Of a DNA stretch of 29,978 bases, positions 8,258 through 15,878 are shown piece by piece (the stretch's first letter is position 1; every line of letters starts with the position of its first letter). The stretch is from NCBI GenBank assembly GCA_964292695.1, contig CAXYWB010000019.1, positions 1 to 29,978 on the forward strand. Reading direction: 5' to 3'. Source of the DNA: UPXZ01 sp018055865. Its GTDB lineage: Bacteria; Bacteroidota; Bacteroidia; Bacteroidales; Paludibacteraceae. The translations under genes were made by a program, and so were the position numbers. Below the pieces are notes generated by a model. The model searched no databases. It was given only the letters and a program-made list of their open reading frames with translations, and had not been told where the DNA came from.

Positions 8258-8265
8258 AAAAGATA
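8258..8265 (-). promoter_or_regulatory. Weak -7-like box and nearby palindrome upstream of citrate synthase
   Basis: The minus strand reads TATCTTTT, one base off TAnnTTTG, 53 bases before the citrate synthase ATG. A perfect 12-bp palindrome ATAACTAGTTAT (8283-8294) lies where a -33 contact or operator would be. Tentative. Confidence 0.3.
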
Positions 8266-8420
8266 TTTATTATTTTAACATCATAACTAGTTATTTTGTT
8301 TGACTCATAATCAAATATTTCTATAATAGATTTTCCGGTGAAACATTCAAAATAAACAGATGTCGGTTATTTCTCGTTAATTAATTAGATATCAAATGAT
8401 TAAAGAGCAAGTGAAAGAAG

Positions 8421-9689
8421 TTATCCGGCAATTAACCGGATGACCTCATCGCCAAACTCAGAGGTAGTTCGCACCTGTCCGTTTTTCATAAAACGGGCTA
8501 AATCGCCGGTAGCAATACCTTGTTCGAAAAGTTTTTCGAGTGAATGCGTGATGAGTTGCCCGGCTTCATTCCAACCCATGTATTCCAGCATCATTACGCC
8601 GGAAAGGAGCATTGAACATGGATTTGCTTTGTTTTTTCCGGCAATGTCGGGAGCAGTACCGTGAGTAGCTTCAAAAATAGCATGTCCGGTTTTGTAATTA
8701 ATATTAGCTCCGGGAGCTATCCCGATTCCTCCCACCATGGCTGCCATCTGGTCTGAAATGTAATCACCGTTGAGATTGAGCGTGGCGATGACCGAATACT
8801 CTTCGGGTTTCAATAATGTGTTCTGTAAGAATGCATCAGCTATTACATCCTTAATAAAAACTTTACCATTTTTCATGGCTTCGTTGTAAGCATTCACAGC
8901 ATCTTCCAGTCCTTTTTCGGCCTTTATTTTATTGAATTTATTTTCGGTAAATGTCTCGTCCGGAAATTCACGTTCAGCCAGTGCGTAACCCCATTTTTTG
9001 AATCCGCCTTCGGTAAATTTCATAATATTGCCTTTGTGAACCAGAGTCACCGAGGGTAGTTTGTGCTCTATGGCATATTCTATGGCCGATCGGACCAGAC
9101 GTTCGGTTCCTTCCACCGAAACAGGCTTAATTCCAATAGAAGTGGTTTCCGGAAAACGTATTTTGGCAACACCCATTTCTTCTTTCAGAAATTTAAGCAC
9201 TTTTTCCAGTTCGGGTGTTCCGGCATTCCATTCAATGCCGGCGTAAATATCTTCGGTATTTTCTCTGAAAATGGTCACGTGAACTTTCTCAGGGTGCAGA
9301 AGTGGAGTGGAAACTCCCTTGAACCACCTTACAGGCCGCAGACACACATATAAATCCAGTTCCTGGCGTAGCGCTACGTTCAGCGAACGTATGCCTTCGC
9401 CTACAGGTGTAGTTAGCGGACCTTTGATTCCAACCAAATAAGTACGGAAAGCATCCATTGTTTCGGCCGGAAGCCACGTACCTTGCTTGTTGTAAGCTTT
9501 TTCACCGGCCAGTACTTCTTTCCACTCTATTTTACGGCTTCCGTTATACGCTTTTTCTACTGCTTTGTCAATAATCAGTTGAACTGATGATGTGATTTCT
9601 TTTCCGATACCATCGCCTTCGATAAACGGAATTATGGGATTTTCAGGCACTATAAGTTTGTCGCCTTGTTTGGTAATTATTTGTGACAT
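8421..9689 (-). CDS. icd: Isocitrate dehydrogenase, E. coli-like type, predicted NAD-dependent
   Basis: A 422-residue decarboxylating isocitrate dehydrogenase strongly similar to E. coli Icd (NVPENPIIP-like start, IKGPLTTPVGEGIRSLNVALRQE split by positions 88-110, LVHKGNIMKFTEG at 216-228). Substrate Ser102, equivalent to E. coli Ser113, is present. The cofactor loop is the key difference: E. coli has Lys344-Tyr345 and Val351 for NADP, whereas here the loop ATHGTAPDIAGKNKANP has Asp348, Ile349 and Ala355. These are the substitutions known from NAD-specific relatives and from engineered cofactor-switched Icd. E. coli Tyr391 aligns with Gly395, while Arg395 is kept as Arg399. I therefore predict NAD use. 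It leads the citrate synthase/isocitrate dehydrogenase block. No clear promoter box is visible upstream. Confidence 0.93.
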   Translation of the reverse strand: MSQIITKQGDKLIVPENPIIPFIEGDGIGKEITSSVQLIIDKAVEKAYNGSRKIEWKEVLAGEKAYNKQGTWLPAETMDAFRTYLVGIKGPLTTPVGEGIRSLNVALRQELDLYVCLRPVRWFKGVSTPLLHPEKVHVTIFRENTEDIYAGIEWNAGTPELEKVLKFLKEEMGVAKIRFPETTSIGIKPVSVEGTERLVRSAIEYAIEHKLPSVTLVHKGNIMKFTEGGFKKWGYALAEREFPDETFTENKFNKIKAEKGLEDAVNAYNEAMKNGKVFIKDVIADAFLQNTLLKPEEYSVIATLNLNGDYISDQMAAMVGGIGIAPGANINYKTGHAIFEATHGTAPDIAGKNKANPCSMLLSGVMMLEYMGWNEAGQLITHSLEKLFEQGIATGDLARFMKNGQVRTTSEFGDEVIRLIAG

Positions 9690-9892
9690 GATACTATCGT
9701 TTTAATTACCATTTTAACGAATCTATTCAGATAAAGTTCGCAGAATTGTTAAAATTATGTGATTTATTAAGATAAAAACGAATAGATGCAGTTGGCTTGT
9801 TGAAAAACAGTGATGCTACTGAGATTGTTTCGGAAAAAACGGAAGGTTAGTATTGAACAAAAGAAAAGCGGTAACTAATCTGCCCTTCATTT

Positions 9893-9945
9893 ACCTTAAG
9901 GGAGAGTTCAACTGCATTAATCAATAATAAAGCAACTTTAGGGGG
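9893..9945. repeat. Relics of the G/C-rich palindromic element family
   Basis: AAGGGAGAGTT (9898-9908) repeats exactly the end of the element at 12123-12145 plus flank. TTTAGGGGG (9937-9945) matches the TTAGGGGG end of the elements at 12240 and 25084. Together they look like a decayed inverted pair in the 298-base gap between yaaA and the isocitrate dehydrogenase gene, which otherwise shows only A/T-rich sequence. Confidence 0.4.
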
Positions 9946-9987
9946 TATTTTTTAGTTTTTTTTTCGAATTAAAAAACAGTTTAATAT

Positions 9988-10761
9988 TTACCTGATAAAA
10001 ACCATTTTGTTTTCACCTGAAAATTGTTCACTGTACCAATATCCATCGCTTGAAAATGCTTTCAAATCTTCCGGATTGGTGATACGGTTTTGAGCTACAA
10101 AACGTACCATTAAGCCCCGGGCTTTTTTCAGGTAAATAGTGATTGGTTTGAATGCATCGGTATCGGGATTATATTGTATAAAATCAAATTCGATAATGCG
10201 TGCACTCAACTTCTTTATATCCAGCATTCGGGTGTATTCTGCCGACGCCAGATTAAGTAAAACTTTCGGATTGTCAGAAATTTTGAGCGCTTTTGATATT
10301 TCTTTGGTGACACGCGTTTTCCAGAATGCATATAAATCGATACCATTTTCGGTCGTGAGTCTGTCTTTTACGTCCAGGCGGTAGGGCTGAATTAAATCAA
10401 GTGGCTTTAATACACCGTAAAGTCCTGACATAATTCGTAAGTGATTTTGCAGATACTGAATTTCATCCCGCTGGAGGGTCGCTGCATCCAATCCGCGATA
10501 TACTTCTCCGTTGTATGTATAAATGGCTTGTTTTGAATTCTCCGGTTTGAAAGGTGTTTCCCAGTGAAAATATCGATTCACATTTTCTTCGGCAATTTTT
10601 GAATTGACATGCAGCAAAGCCGCAAGTTCGCTGATGGAGTAGGAGCTTAGTTGCTTTGCCAGCATGTTTGCTTCTTTCAGAAATACTGGTTGTGTGTAGT
10701 CTGAATTCAGAACTTGCGGATTGAAGTTCTGAATTTTGGCAGGTGAAATGAGTGTTAGCAT
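9988..10761 (-). CDS. yaaA: YaaA/UPF0246 peroxide-stress protein
   Basis: A 257-residue cytosolic protein of the DUF328 family. E. coli YaaA lowers intracellular free iron and protects DNA during hydrogen-peroxide stress, and has a DNA-binding fold. Family marks visible here are the N-terminal MLTLISPAK, the YNGEVYRGLDA segment (about 84-94), LSGLYG-like IMSGLYGVLKPLDLIQPYRL (109-128, family core), and the basic C-terminal half with ARGLMVRFVAQN. Length is the family norm. It follows the DUF438/PAS gene by 156 bases on the same strand. A degenerate -7-like box may lie in that gap but is not convincing. The assignment is by family, and the exact molecular activity is unsettled even for E. coli. 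Confidence 0.92.
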   Translation of the reverse strand: MLTLISPAKIQNFNPQVLNSDYTQPVFLKEANMLAKQLSSYSISELAALLHVNSKIAEENVNRYFHWETPFKPENSKQAIYTYNGEVYRGLDAATLQRDEIQYLQNHLRIMSGLYGVLKPLDLIQPYRLDVKDRLTTENGIDLYAFWKTRVTKEISKALKISDNPKVLLNLASAEYTRMLDIKKLSARIIEFDFIQYNPDTDAFKPITIYLKKARGLMVRFVAQNRITNPEDLKAFSSDGYWYSEQFSGENKMVFIR

Positions 10762-10917
10762 TGTCTGAACGTTGTTTTTCTTGATTTATATGACTAAAAC
10801 AGACAAAACAGTTTTTTGGGACAAAGAAATTATGATTTAGAACATGTGCAGTTTGAAAACGGACTTATTGATTTTTTCAACGAAATCATTTTATTCCTAA
10901 AAATCATGGTTCAGACA

Positions 10918-12114
10918 TTATTCCTCCCAATCCAGAATTCTTCTGTCGCCTTCCAATTTCTGAATTTCGCTTATTTCCTGAGTAACTTCAATCACACCTT
11001 TGTACTCGTTTTGCTCATTTCGCACAGCAAAGTACTGAATAAGAACGCGTTTGCCGTTTCGCATGCTTATCCAGAAATCGGCTTTGTCTTTTTTACCCGC
11101 TCTGAAAGCCTCCACAATTTGCTCCACCACATGTACACTTTCTTTCGGATGGCAATTGTGCACATCGCGGCCTATTACAGCATTCGTGCGGTGAAAAATG
11201 CGCTCTTTTGGCGTTGAAAAAAAACGTACTTTGTTATTTTCATCTACAAAAGTGATATCTACCGGCAAATGACTGAATATTAACACAATTTGTTCAGCAG
11301 TGAGCTGTCCGCTTTTCATGTCTATCAATTCTGAAGGGATTTTATTTTCTTCAATTGCGTTTTCTTTTTTCGGTGGATTGATGTAAGGGAAACCGGATTC
11401 GATACTTTCATTCCAAATCGCTTCAATTTCATCAGTTGGAACAAATTTCTGAATATAAGGATACAGTAATCGTTCTTCCCTGAAAATAATGGTGTAGATA
11501 TTGTAAAAAATATCACCCGTCAAACGGTTCAATCGTTGTAAATCAGTATTATCAAACTTCAGGATATCAAGTAGTTCGTTGATATTTCTTCTGATATCAT
11601 CGTGAACTGACCACATCACAGCAATGCAACGATAATCGGCAATATTTTTTTCTATCAGCGGGAAAAGTATATTTTCTTTGATTAAATAGTAATCCGTAAA
11701 TTTCTGAACGTCGGTCCAAAGCGTAATCAGAAGTGATTTGATTTTTTCGGTAAATTCTTTTTTATTGATTTCAAGAATATATGGACGGATAGTATTTAAG
11801 CGGCTGATTACTTCTGCATTATTCTGAATACAAATGCCGAAGAAACTATCTGTATGTGGTTTTTCGTAAGGAAAATCATCCAGTGGGCGTCGAAGTACGT
11901 TGAGCAATTTGTTGATTCCCGATTTAATGTCTTCCATCGGATAATGGGAATCAACAAGCTGATGTACAAATACTACCACATCATCGGGTGTAATGTTGGC
12001 AATTGTGGTTGGTTGAAACTTATGGATTGTTTCTGCTGCTTTCCGCTTGTAGATGATGGCTTCAAAAAGCTCAGTCAAATCGGCCAGTTTTTGGGATTGA
12101 GTGAATTGTGACAT
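10918..12114 (-). CDS. DUF438 / hemerythrin-like / PAS sensor protein
   Basis: A 398-residue soluble protein with three parts: an N-terminal DUF438 helical region (about 1-80), a hemerythrin-like helical bundle (about 85-230) and a C-terminal PAS domain (about 275-385). The PAS part contains LPVDITFVDENNKVRFF, then GRDVHNCHP and FWISMRNGKRVLIQYFAV, typical of the PAS_10 domain found with DUF438. The bundle keeps FP-containing helix ends (KENILFP and REERLLYP) and H171, but the His expected ahead of each Glu is Tyr142 in one and Ile209 in the other, so the di-iron site looks incomplete. There is no kinase, cyclase or DNA-binding output domain, so it probably signals through a partner or binds a small ligand. 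Function unknown; neighbours are yaaA and pyrF. Confidence 0.85.
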   Translation of the reverse strand: MSQFTQSQKLADLTELFEAIIYKRKAAETIHKFQPTTIANITPDDVVVFVHQLVDSHYPMEDIKSGINKLLNVLRRPLDDFPYEKPHTDSFFGICIQNNAEVISRLNTIRPYILEINKKEFTEKIKSLLITLWTDVQKFTDYYLIKENILFPLIEKNIADYRCIAVMWSVHDDIRRNINELLDILKFDNTDLQRLNRLTGDIFYNIYTIIFREERLLYPYIQKFVPTDEIEAIWNESIESGFPYINPPKKENAIEENKIPSELIDMKSGQLTAEQIVLIFSHLPVDITFVDENNKVRFFSTPKERIFHRTNAVIGRDVHNCHPKESVHVVEQIVEAFRAGKKDKADFWISMRNGKRVLIQYFAVRNEQNEYKGVIEVTQEISEIQKLEGDRRILDWEE

Positions 12115-12122
12115 AATAAGAT

Positions 12123-12145
12123 GCCCCGGAACCCTCTGAAGGGAG
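12123..12145. repeat. G/C-rich palindromic element, inverted copy of the one at 12240
   Basis: The reverse complement matches the 12240-12261 element at most positions: both have a CCCTTCAG core between C-run and G-run arms followed by GGTT and a G run. It lies eight bases upstream of the DUF438/PAS start codon, in inverted orientation to the copy 94 bases away. Confidence 0.6.
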
Positions 12146-12234
12146 AGTTTTGGTACGGATATTATTAGTTAATGAAATTTGAATAGTTGTATTAAGCAAA
12201 ACTTTTTGCGTTGTAAAATGATGAACAGTCCATC

Positions 12235-13071
12235 TTATTCCCCCTTCAGGGGGTTAGGGGGCAGAATTTTACTCATCTCTTGTTGTACTTTCAACGCTTC
12301 TTCACGTGCTTTTTCAGCAAAATCTGTTTCAGATGAAGCATAAATAATCTGACGGGATGAATTGATCAACAGTCCGCATTCGTCTGTCAGACCGTATTTT
12401 GCCACTTCTTGCAGGCTGCCTCCCTGAGCACCTATTCCCGGAACCAGCAGAAAGTGAGTGGGAATTATTTTTCGAATATCAGCCAACATTTCGGCTTTGG
12501 TAGCACCAACCACAAACATCATATTTTCATCCGTTCCCCATTTTTTGGAGGTTTTCAGCACTTTTTCAAAGAGTTTTTCGCCATCTTCTTCTATATACTG
12601 AAAATCGGAAGCCCCCTTATTAGAAGTCAGAGCCAGCACAATAGCCCATTTATTTTCGTATGTTAGAAATGGAGCAACGCTGTCTTCGCCCATATAAGGT
12701 GCTATCGTTACGGCATCAAAATCCATATTTCCGAAAAACGTGCGGGCATACATGGCCGAAGTATTACCAATATCGCCCCGCTTGGCATCGGCAATGATAA
12801 ACTGGTCGGGATAATTGGTGCGGATGTAGTCCACCGTTCGCTCCAGCACGTCCCAGCCTTCCAGTCCGATACTTTCATAAAAGGCCAGGTTGGGCTTGTA
12901 AGCCACACAAAGGTCGGACGTTGCATCAATTATTTGCTTGTTGAACTCAAAAATCGGGTCATCCGTCACATCGAAAAGATGTTCGGGAATTTTATCGACG
13001 TCGGTGTCTAAACCTACACAAAGGAATGATTTTTTTCGACTTATATTGTCGATAAGTTGTTGTTTGTTCAT
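12235..13071 (-). CDS. pyrF: Orotidine 5'-phosphate decarboxylase, type 2
   Basis: Final step of UMP synthesis: decarboxylates OMP to UMP. The catalytic motif DAKRGDIGNT (95-104) holds the Asp-Lys-Asp residues D95, K97 and D100. LCVGLDTD (17-24) is the N-terminal strand that binds ribose, and LLVPGIGAQGG near residue 215 is the phosphate-binding loop. The length of 278 and the sequence of these motifs fit the longer type 2 subfamily found in Bacteroidetes and Actinobacteria. The last nine residues (LPPNPLKGE) are encoded by the palindromic element at 12240-12261 and are probably not part of the folded enzyme. Downstream of DUF393 and prfA on the same strand; 32 bases separate it from DUF393. 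Confidence 0.97.
   Translation of the reverse strand: MNKQQLIDNISRKKSFLCVGLDTDVDKIPEHLFDVTDDPIFEFNKQIIDATSDLCVAYKPNLAFYESIGLEGWDVLERTVDYIRTNYPDQFIIADAKRGDIGNTSAMYARTFFGNMDFDAVTIAPYMGEDSVAPFLTYENKWAIVLALTSNKGASDFQYIEEDGEKLFEKVLKTSKKWGTDENMMFVVGATKAEMLADIRKIIPTHFLLVPGIGAQGGSLQEVAKYGLTDECGLLINSSRQIIYASSETDFAEKAREEALKVQQEMSKILPPNPLKGE
12240..12261. repeat. G/C-rich palindromic element overlapping the end of pyrF
   Basis: C5-TTCA-G5-TTA-G5 architecture: CCCCC and GGGGG arms around TTCA, then TTA and a second G5 run. It forms a short GC hairpin. It is inside the pyrF frame and supplies its last codons. Related copies occur at 12123, 13579, 24901 and 25084. Confidence 0.75.
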
Positions 13072-13103
13072 TGTTTAGTTGAAAAGTTTATTTGTTAAAA
13101 AAC

Positions 13104-13487
13104 TCATTCTATCTTGCAATATTCAGGTAAAATGACTCTTTTTATAGCAGTTTTACGGTATAAAAAATCACCGATTCTGCTCCATTTTAATACATACAAG
13201 AGTGGAAGTGAAATCCAGAATACCGGCAATTGCTGAAAAATCAAAACGATTGAATTAAAGCCATAAGACCATTTGTTCTTGTAAAAAACAGCCAATTCTT
13301 TTTGTGCTAAATCCGTGTTTAAATGATGAAATTGGTTGATTTCTTTTCCATTCCGAAGTGGAACGGGAGATATTTTATCCAGCCAATCCCACCTTTTCAT
13401 TAATCCGGCAGTGCGTGTACATTGAATACAACCGTTGTCGTAAACAAATATTATAGCATATTCTTTTGGTTTATTCTCTTGTATCAT
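13104..13487 (-). CDS. DUF393 (DCC family) thioredoxin-like protein
   Basis: A 127-residue protein of the DCC family, predicted to have a thioredoxin-like fold. The family signature is visible: YDNGCIQCTRTA at 16-27, with D17, C20 and C23 in a D-x-x-C-x-x-C arrangement. The next conserved stretch, LRNGKEI with a following region ending in LAVFYKNKWSYGFNSI, matches the usual second half. Residues about 82-105 are hydrophobic (LIFQQLPVFWISLPLLYVL) and may associate with the membrane, as in many family members. Thiol-disulfide exchange is plausible from the CxxC but not demonstrated for the family. It lies between prfA and pyrF, 116 bases after prfA and 32 before pyrF. Confidence 0.82.
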   Translation of the reverse strand: MIQENKPKEYAIIFVYDNGCIQCTRTAGLMKRWDWLDKISPVPLRNGKEINQFHHLNTDLAQKELAVFYKNKWSYGFNSIVLIFQQLPVFWISLPLLYVLKWSRIGDFLYRKTAIKRVILPEYCKIE

Positions 13488-13578
13488 GAAAAATAAACGC
13501 TGTGGAAATGGATTTGTTTATTCCAACTGACGTGATTTGTTTTTTATCTATCAATCATAAACCAGTCTGATTAAAAGT

Positions 13579-13600
13579 CCCCCCTCGGGGATTTAAGGCG
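13579..13600. repeat. G/C-rich palindromic element just after prfA
   Basis: Degenerate copy: C6-T-C-G4, then ATTTAAGGCG. It has the same orientation as the copies at 12240 and 25084 and sits four bases past the prfA stop on the minus strand. A weak transcription-terminating role followed by TTTTAAT is possible. Confidence 0.5.
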
Positions 13601-13603
13601 CTT

Positions 13604-14683
13604 TTACAACTCACTCTCTTTCATTCTTTCGGCATTTTCGGCTACCGTGAGTTGGTTTATTACATCCTGAATATCGCCGTTCATAAAAGCAGCAAGATTA
13701 TAGATGGTATAATTGATTCGGTGGTCAGTAATACGCCCCTGTGGGTAGTTATACGTGCGTATTTTCGCCGAGCGGTCGCCGGTGGATACCATTGTTTTAC
13801 GTTTGGAAGCTATTGCATCGATGTGCTTTTGGTACTCCATGTTGTAAATTTTCGTACGAAGCATTTCCATGGCTATTTCACGGTTGCCGAGCTGAGTTCG
13901 AGCCTGCTGGCAAACCACCACAATTCCCGTTGGGCGGTGTGTAAGCTGCACTTTGGTTTCCACCTTGTTTACATTCTGACCGCCGGCTCCGCCCGAGCGT
14001 GAAGTATGAAAATCAATATCGGCCGGATTTATCTGTACATCAAATTCATCGGCTTCGGGAAGCACAGCCACTGTTGCAGCCGAAGTGTGTACCCGTCCCT
14101 GAGTTTCGGTTTCGGGAACCCGTTGCACGCGGTGCACACCGCTTTCGTATTTCAGCGTGCCATACACATTTTCGCCCGTTACGGTGAAAATAATTTCTTT
14201 GTAACCTCCGTTTGTACCTTCGCTGGAGTCGGTCACATCTACTTTCCACCCCTTGTTTTCGCAGTAGCGGGTGTACATTTTGAAAAGATCGCCGGCAAAA
14301 ATGGCCGCTTCATCGCCACCGGTGCCACCGCGTATTTCCATCACCACGTTGCGTGCATCTTCCGGATCAACCGGAATAAGTAGTAGTTTGATTTTCTCTT
14401 CCAGTACCGGTATTTTCGGTTCCAGTTGCTCCAGCTCCATACGTGCCATTTCACGCATTTCAGCATCGTTTTCATGAGCAAGTATGTCCTTGGCTTCCTG
14501 AATGTTAGCCATAGTTGTGATGTATTCTTTCTGAGCATCCATTATTCTCGAAAGCTCACTGTATTCCTTGTTGAGTTTTATATAGCGTTGCATATCGGCT
14601 ATCACAGCCGGATCGGTTATCAACATGGATATTTCTTCAAATTTATGTTGAAGTCCGTCAAGTTTTTCTATAAGTGATGACAT
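13604..14683 (-). CDS. prfA: Peptide chain release factor 1
   Basis: Recognises UAA and UAG in the ribosomal A site and triggers peptide release. The 359 residues match RF1 length. The GGQ catalytic tripeptide is at 234-236 within SRSGGAGGQNVNK. The codon-recognition motif is P-E-T (190-192, in VQRVPETETQGR), the PxT form of RF1 rather than the SPF of RF2. GTGGDEAA (120-127) and the HTSAATVAVLPE strand are also typical. It heads a minus-strand series prfA - DUF393 - pyrF. In Bacteroides, as I recall, prfA and pyrF are usually directly adjacent. The ATG is at 14681-14683, and the 97-base upstream gap is A/T-rich with no clear promoter. Confidence 0.97.
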   Translation of the reverse strand: MSSLIEKLDGLQHKFEEISMLITDPAVIADMQRYIKLNKEYSELSRIMDAQKEYITTMANIQEAKDILAHENDAEMREMARMELEQLEPKIPVLEEKIKLLLIPVDPEDARNVVMEIRGGTGGDEAAIFAGDLFKMYTRYCENKGWKVDVTDSSEGTNGGYKEIIFTVTGENVYGTLKYESGVHRVQRVPETETQGRVHTSAATVAVLPEADEFDVQINPADIDFHTSRSGGAGGQNVNKVETKVQLTHRPTGIVVVCQQARTQLGNREIAMEMLRTKIYNMEYQKHIDAIASKRKTMVSTGDRSAKIRTYNYPQGRITDHRINYTIYNLAAFMNGDIQDVINQLTVAENAERMKESEL

Positions 14684-14780
14684 AGGCTTAACTTACAATT
14701 GAGATTTCTTTTTTTCGAATATTTAAGTGAATGGATTTTTTCTTTTTTTATGGTTTGAACAAAAAAAGTATTTTTTTATT

Positions 14781-15695
14781 TTATTCCGGTTTTTTTCTAT
14801 CAATTCCAATATCGCGCATGGAAGCCGGATCTTCTATCGGCTCAATATGAGTCGAAACCGTTACCGGTTCTGAAAACATATCTTCAATGGTTTCTTCAAT
14901 GTTTTCAGCGTAATCGTGTCCCTGCTGCACACTCCATTCACCGGGAACGAGCAAATGAAGCGAAATGAATTTTCGTTGTCCGGCTTGCCGGGTCATAAGT
15001 GAGTGAAAATCAATTTTATCTGTTTTGAGTTCGTTCAGATAATCAGTTACTATTTTCAGTTCACTTTCAGAAATAGAGGCGTCCATAAGTCCGTTTGCGG
15101 ATCGTTTGAGCAATTGAAATCCTGTCCAGACTATATTCAATGCAACTATGATGGCAATGATGGGGTCAAGAATCAGAAAACCGGTTAATTTAACGATGAA
15201 AATGGCTGTGATTACGCCAACAGAAGTCCACACATCTGTCATCAGATGCTTTCCATCTGCTTCGAGCAAGAGCGAATTATTTTTTTTGCCATTTTTAATC
15301 AAAACTAAAGCTACTCCCAGATTAACCAGCGATGCACTCAGTGAAATCAGAACACCCAATCCCACATTCTCGATGGGCTGTGGTGCGAGCAGGCGAGGTG
15401 CAGCCGACCAGATAATGCTGAATGCCGCAACCAAAATCAGTCCTCCCTCAATGGCGCTCGAAAAATATTCCGCTTTGGTATGTCCGAATTCATGACCTTC
15501 ATCGGCCGGTTTTTCCGAAATATGAATCATTATCAGCGCCACTACAGCTGCAAGCAGGTTCACACACGATTCAAGCGCATCAGAAAATAATCCCATTGAT
15601 CCTGTGTAGAAATAGGCATAAAATTTTAGCCCGATTGTAATCAGTGCGGCTGCAATGGATAAATAGGCATATTTTTTAAGCGAATCTTTTTTCAT
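14781..15695 (-). CDS. Cation diffusion facilitator (divalent metal efflux transporter)
   Basis: A 304-residue inner-membrane antiporter of the CDF family, exporting Zn, Fe, Mn or similar in exchange for protons. Six membrane segments are visible at about 8-29, 36-58, 80-100, 112-134, 155-173 and 176-195, followed by a cytoplasmic domain (200-304). By alignment to YiiP, the transport site is E42, N46 (TM2) with H150 and D154 (TM5, DGKHLMTDVWTS), so E/N replaces the YiiP D/D pair. The second site D65, H68 and H72 in ADEGHEFGHTKAE matches YiiP. The metal cannot be predicted safely. It lies between purL and prfA with gaps of 183 and 97 bases; no functional link to either is evident. Confidence 0.93.
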   Translation of the reverse strand: MKKDSLKKYAYLSIAAALITIGLKFYAYFYTGSMGLFSDALESCVNLLAAVVALIMIHISEKPADEGHEFGHTKAEYFSSAIEGGLILVAAFSIIWSAAPRLLAPQPIENVGLGVLISLSASLVNLGVALVLIKNGKKNNSLLLEADGKHLMTDVWTSVGVITAIFIVKLTGFLILDPIIAIIVALNIVWTGFQLLKRSANGLMDASISESELKIVTDYLNELKTDKIDFHSLMTRQAGQRKFISLHLLVPGEWSVQQGHDYAENIEETIEDMFSEPVTVSTHIEPIEDPASMRDIGIDRKKPE

Positions 15696-15878
15696 CGGAT
15701 TGAATGAATTGTTGTATTCTGAATGAAATATTCTTATTTAGTTCTTCGAATGATGTAATGACTTGAAAGTTGACTTGTATTGTGTCAGATTTTATTCTTT
15801 GACTACTGAATTTTTCAGAAATTAATCGAATTTTTCTCCCATTTCCTTATGTTGAAAAAGACTGAAAGTTTCCCTCAA

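Noticed and set aside
12197..12210. GCAAAACTTTTTGC as a terminator after pyrF
   Set aside because: The stem is six base pairs with a two-base loop, which cannot form a proper hairpin, and no T tract follows on the minus strand.
13652..14002. Plus-strand open frames opposite prfA, and similar long frames opposite gltA, aroC, purL and glmM
   Set aside because: They lie entirely antisense to strongly conserved genes, have no promoter or family features, and show Ser/Cys/His-rich composition typical of antisense frames.
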